Both the position numbers and the translations under genes were made by a program. A stretch of 64,000 nucleotides of DNA from Candidatus Baltobacteraceae bacterium. GTDB taxonomy: Bacteria; Vulcanimicrobiota; Vulcanimicrobiia; Vulcanimicrobiales; Vulcanimicrobiaceae. This document shows, piece by piece, positions 49,537-58,692 of the stretch (position 1 is its first letter; each line of letters starts with the position of its first letter). The stretch spans positions 496,001 to 560,000 of the forward strand of contig DASXEW010000003.1 in NCBI GenBank assembly GCA_036489885.1, in the 5' to 3' direction. The notes beneath the pieces were generated by a model, which saw only the letters and a program-made list of their open reading frames with translations, was not told the DNA's origin and ran no database searches.

Positions 49537-50406
49537 CTATCGTTGTTGCGCGCGCGTGTCGATGGCGAGCGTCTCGGAAAGTCCGAGAATCTCGAAAATC
49601 TCGGTCGGTCCCAACCCGACGGACGTGTGTTCGTCGGTTCCGGTCTTCTTGAATTCGCGAACCGCGGCTTGCATCGCAGCGATCGCCGCGCGGTTGAGAG
49701 CGCCGGGCCAAATCGCGAATTTGAATCCGAGATCGCGCACCTGATCGACCGTCAGCATCGGCGTCTTGCCGTTGGCAACGACGTTGAGCAGCATCGGCCC
49801 CGGTGCTTCATTTATGATGCGATCGATTTGCTCCATGCTGGTCGGCGCTTCCAGAAATCCGACATCGGCGCCGGCAGAAAATCCGATCTTGATCCGATTG
49901 AGCGCGTCGTCAAAACCGTTGACGGCATTCGCATCGGTGCGCGCGATGATCACGAAATCTTTATTGTAGCGTTCGCGCGTCGCAGCATGAATGCGCGCAT
50001 GCCACTCGTCGAGCGAGCAAACGGATTTGCCCTCGAGGTGACCGCAGCGCTTCGGAAACGTCTGATCCTCGATGTGAATCGCGGCAACCCCGGCTTGCTC
50101 ATATAGATGCACGGCCCGAGCAACATTGATCGAGCCGCCGAACCCAGTGTCGGCGTCGGCGATCAGCGGCACGTCGATCACGCCCGCAATCATGCGCGCG
50201 TTCTCGATCATTTCGGTCATCGTAGTCAGACCGAGATCGGCGTGGCCGAGCCGGCTGCCGGCAGTGCCTGCTCCCGTCATGTAGAGTGCGGGAAAGCCTT
50301 CGGCGTTGGCGATGCGAGCAGAGTAACCGTCGAAAACACCCGGCGCCCAGATCAGCGGCGTCGTTTGCATCAGCTCGCGTAAGCGTTCCGGTGCGTTGAC
50401 TAACAC
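49537..50406 (-). CDS. Isocitrate lyase/PEP mutase family protein (methylisocitrate lyase-like)
   Basis: A 289-residue TIM-barrel lyase. IADADTGFGGSINVARAVHLYEQAGVAAIHIEDQTFPKRCGHLEGKSV contains the metal-binding DADTGFGG and the catalytic KRCGH loop, as in 2-methylisocitrate lyase (PrpB), which splits 2-methylisocitrate to pyruvate and succinate. ARTDANAV is also conserved. A PrpD-family gene lies 1 kb away on the other strand, which supports methylcitrate-cycle use, but oxaloacetate decarboxylase or carboxyvinyl-phosphonate enzymes have similar motifs. It starts with TTG or GTG at 50406; no ATG fits. Confidence 0.9.
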   Translation of the reverse strand: MLVNAPERLRELMQTTPLIWAPGVFDGYSARIANAEGFPALYMTGAGTAGSRLGHADLGLTTMTEMIENARMIAGVIDVPLIADADTGFGGSINVARAVHLYEQAGVAAIHIEDQTFPKRCGHLEGKSVCSLDEWHARIHAATRERYNKDFVIIARTDANAVNGFDDALNRIKIGFSAGADVGFLEAPTSMEQIDRIINEAPGPMLLNVVANGKTPMLTVDQVRDLGFKFAIWPGALNRAAIAAMQAAVREFKKTGTDEHTSVGLGPTEIFEILGLSETLAIDTRAQQR

Positions 50407-50474
50407 ATGGACGCGTTGCGCGGTGAGGCAAGCTGAAACCTTCGCGTCCGCTGCGCGGTTTTCAGCATCCCAAC

Positions 50475-51422
50475 GTGCCTACCGTTCTTCAAATCAACGA
50501 CCCTTATTCCGAGACCGTCACGCATGCGGTCGATATCGCCAGCCCATCGGTGGTCGGCATCGACGTCACAACCGGAGGCGGCCGTTCCGGCTCCGGATCC
50601 GGCTTCGTCATCACTCCGGATGGCTTCGCGCTGACCAACAGCCACGTCGTTCACGATGCAAAACAACTTGCTGTTGCGACGATCGACGGCCATCGCTACG
50701 AAGCGCAGCTGATCGGTGACGATCCTGCGACCGATCTCGCAGTCATTCGCATCGCGGGCAACGATCTTGCACACGCGACGCTTGGCGACTCCGCGACAAT
50801 TCGACCCGGGCAGCTCGTCGTTGCGCTCGGCAATCCATATGGCTTGCAGACAACCGTGACCGCCGGTGTGGTCAGCGCGCTGGGACGCTCGCTCCGCTCG
50901 CAGTCGGGGCACTTGATCGACAATGTCATTCAAACCGACGCGGCGCTCAATCCGGGAAATTCGGGCGGTCCGCTCGTCGACGCACAAGGACATGTCATCG
51001 GGGTCAACACGGCGATCATCGCGTGGGCGCAAGGCATCTGTTTTGCAACGGCGATCAACACCGCCAAACAGGTCAGCGCGCTCTTGATACGCGACGGTCG
51101 CGTGCGGCGCGGTTACCTGGGCATTGCCGGCGCCGATCTGAAGCTGCCGCGTTATCTCGAGCGGCTGCTCGAGCTCGATGATCCGCGCGGCGTGGTCGTC
51201 CATTCCGTCGAGCGGCAAAGTCCGGGCGCGAAAGCCGGTTTGCAGGACGGCGACGTCGTGCTTGCGCTCGCGGGCCGGCGCACGGCCGGGATCGACAGCC
51301 TGCACCGAATTCTCACCGAGATTCCGCTCGGGGAATCGACCGCGCTCGACGTCCTTCGGAAAAACGAACGCGTCCGTCTTCAGATCACACCAGTAGAAGC
51401 CCAACCCCGCGTCGCAAACTAA
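50475..51422 (+). CDS. S1C (HtrA/DegP-like) serine protease without signal peptide
   Basis: A 315-residue trypsin-fold protease with a C-terminal PDZ domain. The catalytic triad is visible: TNSHVVH (His), ATDLAVIRI (Asp) and [11 protein letters not shown] (Ser). The PDZ region covers about 225-310 ([42 protein letters not shown]). Unlike DegP or DegQ, no signal peptide or anchor precedes the domain, so it may act in the cytosol or use another export route. It starts at GTG 50475 and ends seven bases before the PrpD-like gene. Confidence 0.9.
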   Translation: MPTVLQINDPYSETVTHAVDIASPSVVGIDVTTGGGRSGSGSGFVITPDGFALTNSHVVHDAKQLAVATIDGHRYEAQLIGDDPATDLAVIRIAGNDLAHATLGDSATIRPGQLVVALGNPYGLQTTVTAGVVSALGRSLRSQSGHLIDNVIQTDAALNPGNSGGPLVDAQGHVIGVNTAIIAWAQGICFATAINTAKQVSALLIRDGRVRRGYLGIAGADLKLPRYLERLLELDDPRGVVVHSVERQSPGAKAGLQDGDVVLALAGRRTAGIDSLHRILTEIPLGESTALDVLRKNERVRLQITPVEAQPRVAN

Positions 51423-51429
51423 GGGCGCA

Positions 51430-52932
51430 GTGCGCCGCTACACCATCCGAGTCCATCCTTCACGCGAGCGGTTGCCGTTGCGGCAGCAGCTTGCATACCG
51501 TCTCGCGCTCATCGCGACCGCCCGTCCAAAGCTCGATACGGGCGCGGTTGGCACCGTTGTCGACCGCATCATCGACGACGTCGCCGTTTCGATCGCCGCG
51601 ATCGATCGGCATCCGGTTGCTAGCGCACGCGCGCAAGCCTTCGCGCATCCACGTGAAGGCGGTGCGACAATCTGGGGCGCCGGCGATCGCCGCTACGAGT
51701 GCGAGTGGGCGGCGTGGGCAAACGGCGTCGCAACCCGCGAGCTCGATTTTCACGACACGTATCTCGCGGCGGAGATGGGACATCCCGGCGACGCGATTCC
51801 AGCCATCATCGCCGTCGCGCAACAAATGCGCCGCGGCGGCGATGACTTGGTGCGCGGGATTCTCACGGCTTACGAGATCGACGTCGCGCTCATTCGCGCA
51901 ATATCGCTGCACCGTCACAAGATCGATCACATCGCACACCTTGCGCCGGCAACCGCTGCCGGCATCGGGACGCTACTGCAGCTTTCGCCCGACGTTATCT
52001 TTCACGCGATCGGTCACGCGCTGCACGTAACGACCACGACGCGGCAGTCACGGAAAGGCGAGATCAGCTCCTGGAAAGCCTACGCGCCGGCCTTCGCCGG
52101 AAAGATGGCGATCGAAGCCGTCGATCGCGCAATGCGCGGCGAGACGTCACCGTCGCCGATCTACGAAGGCGAAGACGGCATCATTGCCTGGATGCTCGAC
52201 GGTAACGACGCGCGCTACGAGATCGAGCTTCCCGACGACGATGAACCACGCCGTGGGATTCTGGAGACGTTCACGAAGGCACACTCCGCTGAATATCAGG
52301 CGCAAGCGCTGATCGACCTCGCGCTACGCATGCGTAAGCGTATCGGTGACGTCGGGCGAGTCGCAAAGGTCATCTTGCGTACCAGCAATCATACGCACGT
52401 CGTGATCGGCAGCGGCTCCAACGATCCGCAAAAATACGATCCGCAGGCCAGCCGTGAAACACTCGATCACAGCGCGCCCTATATCTTCGCGGTGGCTCTC
52501 GAAGACGGCAAGTGGCATCACGTCGACTCGTATACGCCGCAGCGCGCAAGTGAGCCGTCGACGCTACGCTTGTGGCGTTCGATCGAAACGGTCGAGGATC
52601 CGGAGTGGACCGAACGCTACCACATCGCCGATCCACGACGCAAAGCATTCGGCGCTCGTGCCGAGATCACGCTCGACGATGGCCGCGTGGTCGAAGACCA
52701 ACTGCTCGTCGCGGACGCGCACCCGAATGGCGCGAAGCCGTTCGCACGCGAAGAGTACCTTGCAAAGTTTGCGACGCTGACCGAAGACCGCGTCGATCCG
52801 GGTGAAAGCCGCCGCTTTCTCGACGTCGTTCAGCGCCTACCGGCGCTTGACGGCGCGGGTGTCGGTGCACTGAACATCCGCTGTCTGCCCGGCATCATCG
52901 ATCGTACACACGTCGACTCGGGAATTTTCTAG
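51430..52932 (+). CDS. prpD: MmgE/PrpD family protein (2-methylcitrate dehydratase-like)
   Basis: A 500-residue MmgE/PrpD enzyme. [37 protein letters not shown] is the N-terminal family block, and [31 protein letters not shown] and [29 protein letters not shown] are in the dehydratase core. In the methylcitrate cycle PrpD dehydrates 2-methylcitrate, though relatives use other substrates such as immunoresponsive cis-aconitate. The adjacent PrpB-like gene supports propionate degradation. The start is GTG 51430. The next MFS gene begins at its stop codon. Confidence 0.9.
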   Translation: MRRYTIRVHPSRERLPLRQQLAYRLALIATARPKLDTGAVGTVVDRIIDDVAVSIAAIDRHPVASARAQAFAHPREGGATIWGAGDRRYECEWAAWANGVATRELDFHDTYLAAEMGHPGDAIPAIIAVAQQMRRGGDDLVRGILTAYEIDVALIRAISLHRHKIDHIAHLAPATAAGIGTLLQLSPDVIFHAIGHALHVTTTTRQSRKGEISSWKAYAPAFAGKMAIEAVDRAMRGETSPSPIYEGEDGIIAWMLDGNDARYEIELPDDDEPRRGILETFTKAHSAEYQAQALIDLALRMRKRIGDVGRVAKVILRTSNHTHVVIGSGSNDPQKYDPQASRETLDHSAPYIFAVALEDGKWHHVDSYTPQRASEPSTLRLWRSIETVEDPEWTERYHIADPRRKAFGARAEITLDDGRVVEDQLLVADAHPNGAKPFAREEYLAKFATLTEDRVDPGESRRFLDVVQRLPALDGAGVGALNIRCLPGIIDRTHVDSGIF

Positions 52933-54110
52933 TGCTCGTTCGGCTGGCGCCGATTCTCGGAATCACGTTCATCGATATCCTCGGCTTCTCGATCCTCATT
53001 CCACTGCTGCCGTATTTCGTGAAGCACTTCGGCGTCGGCGACGTCGTCGTCGGCTTTCTCTTCACTGCCTTTGCGCTGACGCAATTCATCGGCAGTCCGC
53101 TTTGGGGCAATCTCAGCGACCGCATCGGACGCAAGAAGGTGTTGATCATCAGCCAGGTCGGCGCGGCAATCGGTTGGGGAATGCTCGGATGGGCGCCGAC
53201 GATCATCTGGGTCTTTGTCGCGCGCATCGTCGAGGGAATCTCCGGCGGGAACATCAGCGTCACGAAAGCTTACGTCGCCGATCTCGTCGAGCCGGAAAAA
53301 CGTGGGCGCGCTTTTGGCTATATCGGGGCAACTTTTAGCGGCGGGCTGATTTTTGGCCCGGCAATCGGCGGATTTCTCGTCGACCGCTATGGATTCTCGG
53401 CACCGTTTTACGCAGCGGCCGCATTGCAGATCGTGACGCTGATCGCGACGATCATCTTTTTACCGGAGTCGCTATCAAAAACTGAAGAGACGACGCCGGC
53501 TACGTTCCCCGAGATCGTGCGCTCGCTGAAGGATCCGCGCGTCGCGCCGGTCTTGGTTCAAGATTTGTTCAACTCGATGGGCCTCTACGGGTGGTTCAGC
53601 GTGTTCGCATTGATTGTCGGCGCACAACTCCACTTCGGCCCCGGCGACACCTCGCGGATGTTCTCCGTCTTCGGCGTGTTCAGCGTCATCATGCAAATCT
53701 TCGTCGTCGGCCGGCTCACCGACACGCTCGGCAACCGTATGATGTCCAACGCCGGATTCGCCTCGTTGATCATCGCATTCGGCTTCGCGCCGTTCATGCA
53801 CAATTTGTGGGGAGCCGCGCTACTGGTTGCGACCTTCTCGTTCGGTATGTCGCATGTCAATGCGACGATTCCGGCACTCCTCACCGAGGGCGCACCGGCA
53901 AACATGCGCGGAACGATCCTGGGCAGCGCGGCATCGCTCGAAGCCTCAGCGGGCATCTTCATGCCGCCGATCTCGACGGGCGTGCTCGGGACCGTCGGAA
54001 CCGCCGGGCCTGCTGCGATCTCGGCGTCGTTCGTCGCGATAGCACTTGCGCTCGGGATTCGAGCGCAACTCGCAGCGACACCCATTGCCAACGCAACGCG
54101 CGCGGAGTGA
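52932..54110 (+). CDS. MFS transporter (TCR/Tet-like)
   Basis: A 392-residue, 12-helix exporter in the TetA/TCR group: GSPLWGNLSDRIGRKKVLIISQVGAAIGWGMLGWAP holds the loop 2-3 signature, ARIVEGISGGNISVTKAYVADLVEPEKRGRAFGYIGATFSGGLIFGPAIGGFL contains helices 4-5 with motif C. A GTG start shares the PrpD-like stop region. The substrate is unknown. Confidence 0.9.
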   Translation: MLVRLAPILGITFIDILGFSILIPLLPYFVKHFGVGDVVVGFLFTAFALTQFIGSPLWGNLSDRIGRKKVLIISQVGAAIGWGMLGWAPTIIWVFVARIVEGISGGNISVTKAYVADLVEPEKRGRAFGYIGATFSGGLIFGPAIGGFLVDRYGFSAPFYAAAALQIVTLIATIIFLPESLSKTEETTPATFPEIVRSLKDPRVAPVLVQDLFNSMGLYGWFSVFALIVGAQLHFGPGDTSRMFSVFGVFSVIMQIFVVGRLTDTLGNRMMSNAGFASLIIAFGFAPFMHNLWGAALLVATFSFGMSHVNATIPALLTEGAPANMRGTILGSAASLEASAGIFMPPISTGVLGTVGTAGPAAISASFVAIALALGIRAQLAATPIANATRAE

Positions 54111-54113
54111 ACG

Positions 54114-54830
54114 GTGTTGGCCGGCTCTATGCAGCACCGCGTTTCTGAGCTCGATTGGAGCGAGCTCGAGCGAGCGCTTTTCACCGACGGGTACATCCTC
54201 GTGCCGGACGTCATCGACGCATCTACATGCAACGACGTGGCCGCCATGTATACGAGCGACGATCTCTTTCGCAGCCGGGTGCACATGGAAGCACATGGAT
54301 TCGGACGCGGACAGTATCGCTATTTCCGGTATCCGCTACCGGAACTGATTCAATCGCTGCGAGAGGAGCTGTACACGCGCCTCGCGCCGATCGCAAATCG
54401 ATGGATGGCAGCGTTAAAGTTGCCGGACCGCTTTCCGGATTCGCAGCAAGCGCTCTTCGATTTGTGCGCTGCTCGCGGCCAGACGCGTCCGACGGCTCTC
54501 TTGCTCGCGTACGAAACGGGCGATTGGAACGCGCTGCACCAAGATCTATATGGCGAGATCGCGTTCCCGTTTCAGGCAACGGTCTTCCTTAGCCGTCCGG
54601 GCAAAGATTTCACGGGCGGTGAGTCCGTCCTCGTCGAGCAACGTCCGCGCTTACAGTCGCGTCCCGAGGTGATCGTCCCCGAGCTGGGCTCGATGTTAAT
54701 CTTCGCGAATCGCTATCGGCCCGTTCAGGGGAAGAATGGCACGTACCGCACAATCGTGCGGCACGGCGTCAGCCGGATCAGGAGCGGGCGCAGATACGCT
54801 CTCGGAATCATTTTTCACGACGCAGAGTAA
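54114..54830 (+). CDS. 2-oxoglutarate/Fe(II)-dependent oxygenase
   Basis: A 238-residue jelly-roll oxygenase. The iron triad is HxD...H: NALHQDLYGEIAFPFQ supplies His and Asp, and RTIVRHGVSRIRSGRRYALGIIFHD supplies the distal His with the 2OG-binding Arg close by. ERALFTDGYILVPDVID at the start is typical of prolyl-hydroxylase and PhyH-like relatives. The substrate cannot be inferred. Fifteen bases separate it from the VOC gene. Confidence 0.85.
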   Translation: MLAGSMQHRVSELDWSELERALFTDGYILVPDVIDASTCNDVAAMYTSDDLFRSRVHMEAHGFGRGQYRYFRYPLPELIQSLREELYTRLAPIANRWMAALKLPDRFPDSQQALFDLCAARGQTRPTALLLAYETGDWNALHQDLYGEIAFPFQATVFLSRPGKDFTGGESVLVEQRPRLQSRPEVIVPELGSMLIFANRYRPVQGKNGTYRTIVRHGVSRIRSGRRYALGIIFHDAE

Positions 54831-54844
54831 GGGAGTCCATACGA

Positions 54845-55249
54845 ATGAAGCTGGTGCCGTACGTTTTCTTCTACGGACGCTGCGAAGAAGCGCTCGAGTT
54901 CTACAAGACCGTGCTCGGCGGCGACTACGAGCTCTCCAAGAACGACGAAGGGCCGATGGCCGATCAAGTTACGCCTGATTTCAAAGGTAAGGCGATGCAC
55001 GCGACGTTTACCTCGGGCGATCTGACATTCATGGCCTCCGACGGGATGGGCGGCAAAACCATCGATCCGGAAGCCGGTAACATAACGCTGTGCATCGAGG
55101 CCGACGGTCGCACCGACGGCGAGCGTATCTTCGAATCACTTTCGGCCGGAGGCAAGGTTAAAATGCCGTTCGCAGACGCGTTTTGGGGCGGCCGTTTCGG
55201 CGCGTTCGACGACCGTTTCGGGATCGAGTGGTATGTAACGTCGCCCTAG
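54845..55249 (+). CDS. VOC family protein (PhnB-like)
   Basis: A 134-residue protein of the PhnB/3-demethylubiquinone-methyltransferase-like VOC group: LVPYVFFYGRCEEALEFYKTVLGGDYEL, MHATFTSGDLTFMASDGM and GAFDDRFGIEWYVTSP are family blocks. The metal ligands are only partly conserved, as usual for PhnB-like proteins. It is likely co-transcribed with the oxygenase gene. Confidence 0.9.
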   Translation: MKLVPYVFFYGRCEEALEFYKTVLGGDYELSKNDEGPMADQVTPDFKGKAMHATFTSGDLTFMASDGMGGKTIDPEAGNITLCIEADGRTDGERIFESLSAGGKVKMPFADAFWGGRFGAFDDRFGIEWYVTSP

Positions 55250-55321
55250 CCGGCGATGCAACGCGATGGCCTCGGCTCGTGTTTCCTACGCATTCAACCC
55301 GTCCACACAAGGAACACCCCG

Positions 55322-55456
55322 ATGGTCAACCTTCTCGATGTTGCGATTTTCGTGACTTTTATCGTGATCTTACTCCAACTAGCACGTCCAGGATCCCCGC
55401 GCACGCAAGACGTCCAAGTCTGGACTGACGACGTCGAACGCCGCATGCTCCGCTAA
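55322..55456 (+). CDS. 44-residue membrane peptide upstream of the ECF sigma gene
   Basis: An ATG at 55322 with AAGGA seven bases before it opens a 44-codon frame. The product has one hydrophobic helix (LLDVAIFVTFIVILLQLA) followed by a polar tail (TQDVQVWTDDVERRML). It ends two bases before the sigma-factor ATG, so the two are co-transcribed and probably translationally linked. In-frame sequence above 55322 is not coding-like. The role is unknown; a membrane tether for the sigma factor is a possibility. Confidence 0.6.
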   Translation: MVNLLDVAIFVTFIVILLQLARPGSPRTQDVQVWTDDVERRMLR

Positions 55457-55458
55457 CG

Positions 55459-56061
55459 ATGACGGCTGCGCTTTCGAGTTTCGAACCGGTAACCTCAGTC
55501 GACGAAGTCGGCGAGTTGCTTGCTCACGCGCTCGCCGACGACGTCGACCTGGCGTTCGAACAAGTCGTGCGCACGTATCAGGATCGCATCGTGAGCGTCG
55601 CGGCCCGTGCGCTCGGCGACCGTCAGCGCGCGGAAGAGCTCGCGCAAGACGTCTTCGTTCGCGCGTACCGCGCGCTGCGGACATACGATCGTCCGCGAAT
55701 TCGCAAGCTACGTTTACGTTCGTGGTTATATGCGATCACACTCAATCTCATTCGTAACGCGGTTCGCGGTAAACGCTTGCGCACCGTCGGGCTCGAACGC
55801 GACGACGGCAGTCCACGGCCGATCGCCGATCCGAAGCCGACTCCGGAATCCCAAGCCGAGATTCGTGAGGATTGGCAATACATCGGAGGCGCGGTCGCGC
55901 AACTCTCGCCGAAGCTGCGTGACGCCTTCGTGTTGCGCTATGTGGAAGAACTTTCATACGACGAGATCGCGGATGCGCTCTCGCAACCCGTCGGAACGGT
56001 CAAGGCGAACGCGCATCGCGGGCTGATGAGCGTCCGCGCTTTCCTGGAGGAACAATCATGA
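55459..56061 (+). CDS. ECF-type sigma-70 factor
   Basis: A 200-residue extracytoplasmic-function sigma factor. Region 2 is FEQVVRTYQDRIVSVAARALGDRQRAEELAQDVFVRAYRAL, including the -10 recognition helix, and region 4 is LSPKLRDAFVLRYVEELSYDEIADALSQPVGTVKANAHRGL, with the -35 helix-turn-helix. No C-terminal extension is present. Its TGA overlaps the ATG of the alkyltransferase gene (ATGA), so no separate anti-sigma gene follows; the protein in the normal anti-sigma position is the alkyltransferase. Confidence 0.95.
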   Translation: MTAALSSFEPVTSVDEVGELLAHALADDVDLAFEQVVRTYQDRIVSVAARALGDRQRAEELAQDVFVRAYRALRTYDRPRIRKLRLRSWLYAITLNLIRNAVRGKRLRTVGLERDDGSPRPIADPKPTPESQAEIREDWQYIGGAVAQLSPKLRDAFVLRYVEELSYDEIADALSQPVGTVKANAHRGLMSVRAFLEEQS

Positions 56062-56840
56062 CGGAACGTCTTCGTCAGTGTCTCGACGACTTTCGCGCGA
56101 ACACGCAGTGCACGGCATCGCCTGAGTTTACATCGGCGACACTCGACCGGCTGGGACTCGCGGATCGTTACACGACCCTCGAAAGCGTAATCGGTCCCGT
56201 GTACGTTGCTTGGAATCCGCGCGGGGTCTCCGCCGTTCGACAGGCCGATGGTACGGAGGCCTTCGAACGCTGGTTCCGCAAGCGCTTCACGCGCCGCGCG
56301 CTCCCGGCTGAAAACATTCCGTCGATCGTTGAGGATGTGCGGCGCGCGCTCGCCGGTGAAGACGTGAAGCTCGACATCGACTTGCGTGACTGCACGCCTT
56401 TCGAAGCAGCCGTCTTGCACAAAGCGCAAGAGATTCCGAGCGGCCATGCCCGTCCGTATGCGTGGGTCGCACGCGAGCTGGATAATCCGCGCGCAGTGCG
56501 TGCCGTCGGCAGTGCACTCGCGAACAATCCTGTGCCGCTCTTGATTCCTTGCCATCGCGTCGTGCGCAGTGACTACGCTACGGGCGAATACGTTTTCGGC
56601 TCCGCAAAGAAACGGGAATTGCTCGAACACGAGGGCTTGCACGTGCATGAAATCGAGGAGCTCGCGAAGCGCGGGATTCGCTACATCGGTCAACCGCAAG
56701 ACAATTGCTTCTGCTTGCCGACCTGCGGACCGGATTTGATCGCGGATCACAATCCGGAACATGTCGAGCTGCACAGCGTTGATGAGGCGTTGGCAATGGG
56801 TCTCGAACCGTGCGCGACATGCCGTCCGATTGCGGCCTAG
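56058..56840 (+). CDS. O6-alkylguanine alkyltransferase with C-terminal Ada zinc domain
   Basis: A 260-residue protein in three parts. Residues 1-37 form an extra N-terminal segment of unknown role. Residues about 38-195 are MGMT/Ogt: RPYAWVARELDNPRAVRAVG and LIPCHRVV, with the suicide acceptor Cys165. Residues about 208-258 match the Ada zinc-binding domain: CFCLPTC (Cys219 and Cys223, the Cys38 and Cys42 equivalents) and EPCATCRP (Cys252, Cys255), so the methylphosphotriester acceptor is also present. E. coli Ada has the zinc domain first, then an AraC domain, then MGMT; here the order is reversed and the AraC domain is missing. The gene is coupled to the ECF sigma gene by ATGA. Confidence 0.93.
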   Translation: MTERLRQCLDDFRANTQCTASPEFTSATLDRLGLADRYTTLESVIGPVYVAWNPRGVSAVRQADGTEAFERWFRKRFTRRALPAENIPSIVEDVRRALAGEDVKLDIDLRDCTPFEAAVLHKAQEIPSGHARPYAWVARELDNPRAVRAVGSALANNPVPLLIPCHRVVRSDYATGEYVFGSAKKRELLEHEGLHVHEIEELAKRGIRYIGQPQDNCFCLPTCGPDLIADHNPEHVELHSVDEALAMGLEPCATCRPIAA

Positions 56841-56913
56841 CGCACACATTCGTAGACAGGTCAGACAACCACGCATGAAATAGTGTGAACGCCTTCCCAT
56901 TCGGAGGTCGCAC

Positions 56914-58692
56914 ATGCGCGCGTTACATATCGCTGGAGTTTTTCTCGTCGCTGGTTCGGTTTTCGCAGGGTGCGGCGGTGGCGGCTCGTCGGGCTCACAC
57001 GTTGGCGCCGGCAGCAACACGTCGAGCAAGCACGCGCAGTATACCGTAAAGGTTAAGATTCCGTCAGCATCAAGCAGCTCGGCGAGCGCGGTGCGACGCG
57101 CGAAATTCGTCTCACCATCAGTGCAGTCGATCGTCGTGCAAATCTTCGATGGTTCGACGCAGATCGTGCAAGGTACGAATTACGTCAACGTTACGGCGAC
57201 AACGGCGAACGGCGCGAGCGGCTGCACGACCGGCGCAGGCGGCGTGTTATGCACGGTTGTCGTCAACGCGTCCATCGCAACCGCGGGATCGTACACGATC
57301 GTCGTCGCGACGTATGATGCGCAGCAAACCGTTACGTGCGCGCCGGGCGGCTCTCCGGCGTGCTCGGGAAACTTGCTTTCGATTTCGAATCTGCCGCAGC
57401 AAGTCACGCCCGGCGATACGATCAGCCTAACGCTGGGCGGAATACCGTCATATCTCCAGCCGGTCGAGCTCGTTTCGGGATACATCTCAGCCAATAGCAG
57501 CGACATGGTCACGGTCTACGGTCCGGGACCACAAGCTATCTCCTTTGAGTTTCTCGATGCCGATCACAACGTGATCATCGGCGCCGGCGCACCAACCGTC
57601 ACGCCGGTGAACAATACCGCCGGCACATTGACGACAACAGTGACGACAAGCGGCGGTTCGGGCCTCTACACGCTGCAATTGGCGCCTGTGACGACAACCG
57701 TCGGCAGCTTGCAAGTCGTACAAGCCGGAACCGTTGCGCCTCAATTCTCCGTAACGATCCCCAACACGACCCTGTCCGCCACGATAACGTTCCCGATCAC
57801 GATCGCGCACAGCGAACTGTTCGTTTCGGCCAGCGTGCCGTCACCGCCGGGAACGACCTCAATTTACGTTTACTTCGACGGGAACACGACGCCGCAGTAC
57901 AACGTGTACAACACCGGTTATTCGCCGCTGAATCTCGCGACCGATATCAACGGAAACGTCTGGGGAGCCGATTACGGCAACAACAAGATCCTCGAATTCA
58001 GCGCGCAGCCGGCCTCGGCGCCCTCGGAAAATGATGCGGTCGGGACTCTTTCAGAGCCGTATTCGATCGGATTTGATTCGTCCAGAGACGCCTACGTCGG
58101 TAACGGCTCTCCGTTCGGCGTCGTCCAGTACAGCGCGCCGTCGCCGCAGAGCACACCGAACTTCACAACCAGCGCGTTCACCTACTCGTCGAATCCGAAT
58201 CTGGATCCACAAGGCATCGCCTTCAACAATAGCAACGGAACGCTCTACGTGAGCTACTACAACTATTCGACCACGCAATATTCCGTCGGTTCGTACCCAT
58301 CGGGTTCCAGCTCGTTAACGACACTCTACGGACCCGGCTCGACGGTAACCAACGGAGTCGCCATCGATCCATTGCACGGCGACATCTGGTTCGTGGCGGG
58401 AAGCCCGACCGTCGTGGAGATCAATCCCGCGGGGACGCAAGTCGGATCGATTTCGGGTTTCAGCTCAGCCGGTGTCGCAACCGATTCGCTCGGCAATGTT
58501 TTCGCAACGAACTCGAGCGGCGGTATTAAGGAATTCGCCGCGCCTTCGTTCTCCTCGCCGGTGACGATCGGGTCGGTGGTCGCGCCTCAGAGCGTCGCCG
58601 TCTACCCAAACGCACTCATCGGTTTTCAGAGTCCCGTTGGCGTTCTTCCCAACCCTACGCCTTCGCCGATTCCGATCCCGACGCCGACGTAG
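56914..58692 (+). CDS. NHL/SMP-30-type repeat lipoprotein
   Basis: A 592-residue exported protein with lipobox GSVFAGC and a Gly/Ser-rich linker. Residues about 45-330 are beta-rich Ig-like domains with a Ser/Thr bias. Residues about 335-570 contain repeats of the style LATDINGNVWGADYGNNKILEFS, IGFDSSRDAYVGNGSPFGVVQYS, GVAIDPLHGDIWFVAG, AGVATDSLGNVFATNSSGGIKEF, a beta-propeller of the NHL/SMP-30 kind. The end is a Pro-Thr-rich tail. Function unknown, probably surface display or binding. A CGGAGG Shine-Dalgarno precedes the ATG. It ends 37 bases inside the convergent membrane-protein gene. Confidence 0.8.
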   Translation: MRALHIAGVFLVAGSVFAGCGGGGSSGSHVGAGSNTSSKHAQYTVKVKIPSASSSSASAVRRAKFVSPSVQSIVVQIFDGSTQIVQGTNYVNVTATTANGASGCTTGAGGVLCTVVVNASIATAGSYTIVVATYDAQQTVTCAPGGSPACSGNLLSISNLPQQVTPGDTISLTLGGIPSYLQPVELVSGYISANSSDMVTVYGPGPQAISFEFLDADHNVIIGAGAPTVTPVNNTAGTLTTTVTTSGGSGLYTLQLAPVTTTVGSLQVVQAGTVAPQFSVTIPNTTLSATITFPITIAHSELFVSASVPSPPGTTSIYVYFDGNTTPQYNVYNTGYSPLNLATDINGNVWGADYGNNKILEFSAQPASAPSENDAVGTLSEPYSIGFDSSRDAYVGNGSPFGVVQYSAPSPQSTPNFTTSAFTYSSNPNLDPQGIAFNNSNGTLYVSYYNYSTTQYSVGSYPSGSSSLTTLYGPGSTVTNGVAIDPLHGDIWFVAGSPTVVEINPAGTQVGSISGFSSAGVATDSLGNVFATNSSGGIKEFAAPSFSSPVTIGSVVAPQSVAVYPNALIGFQSPVGVLPNPTPSPIPIPTPT

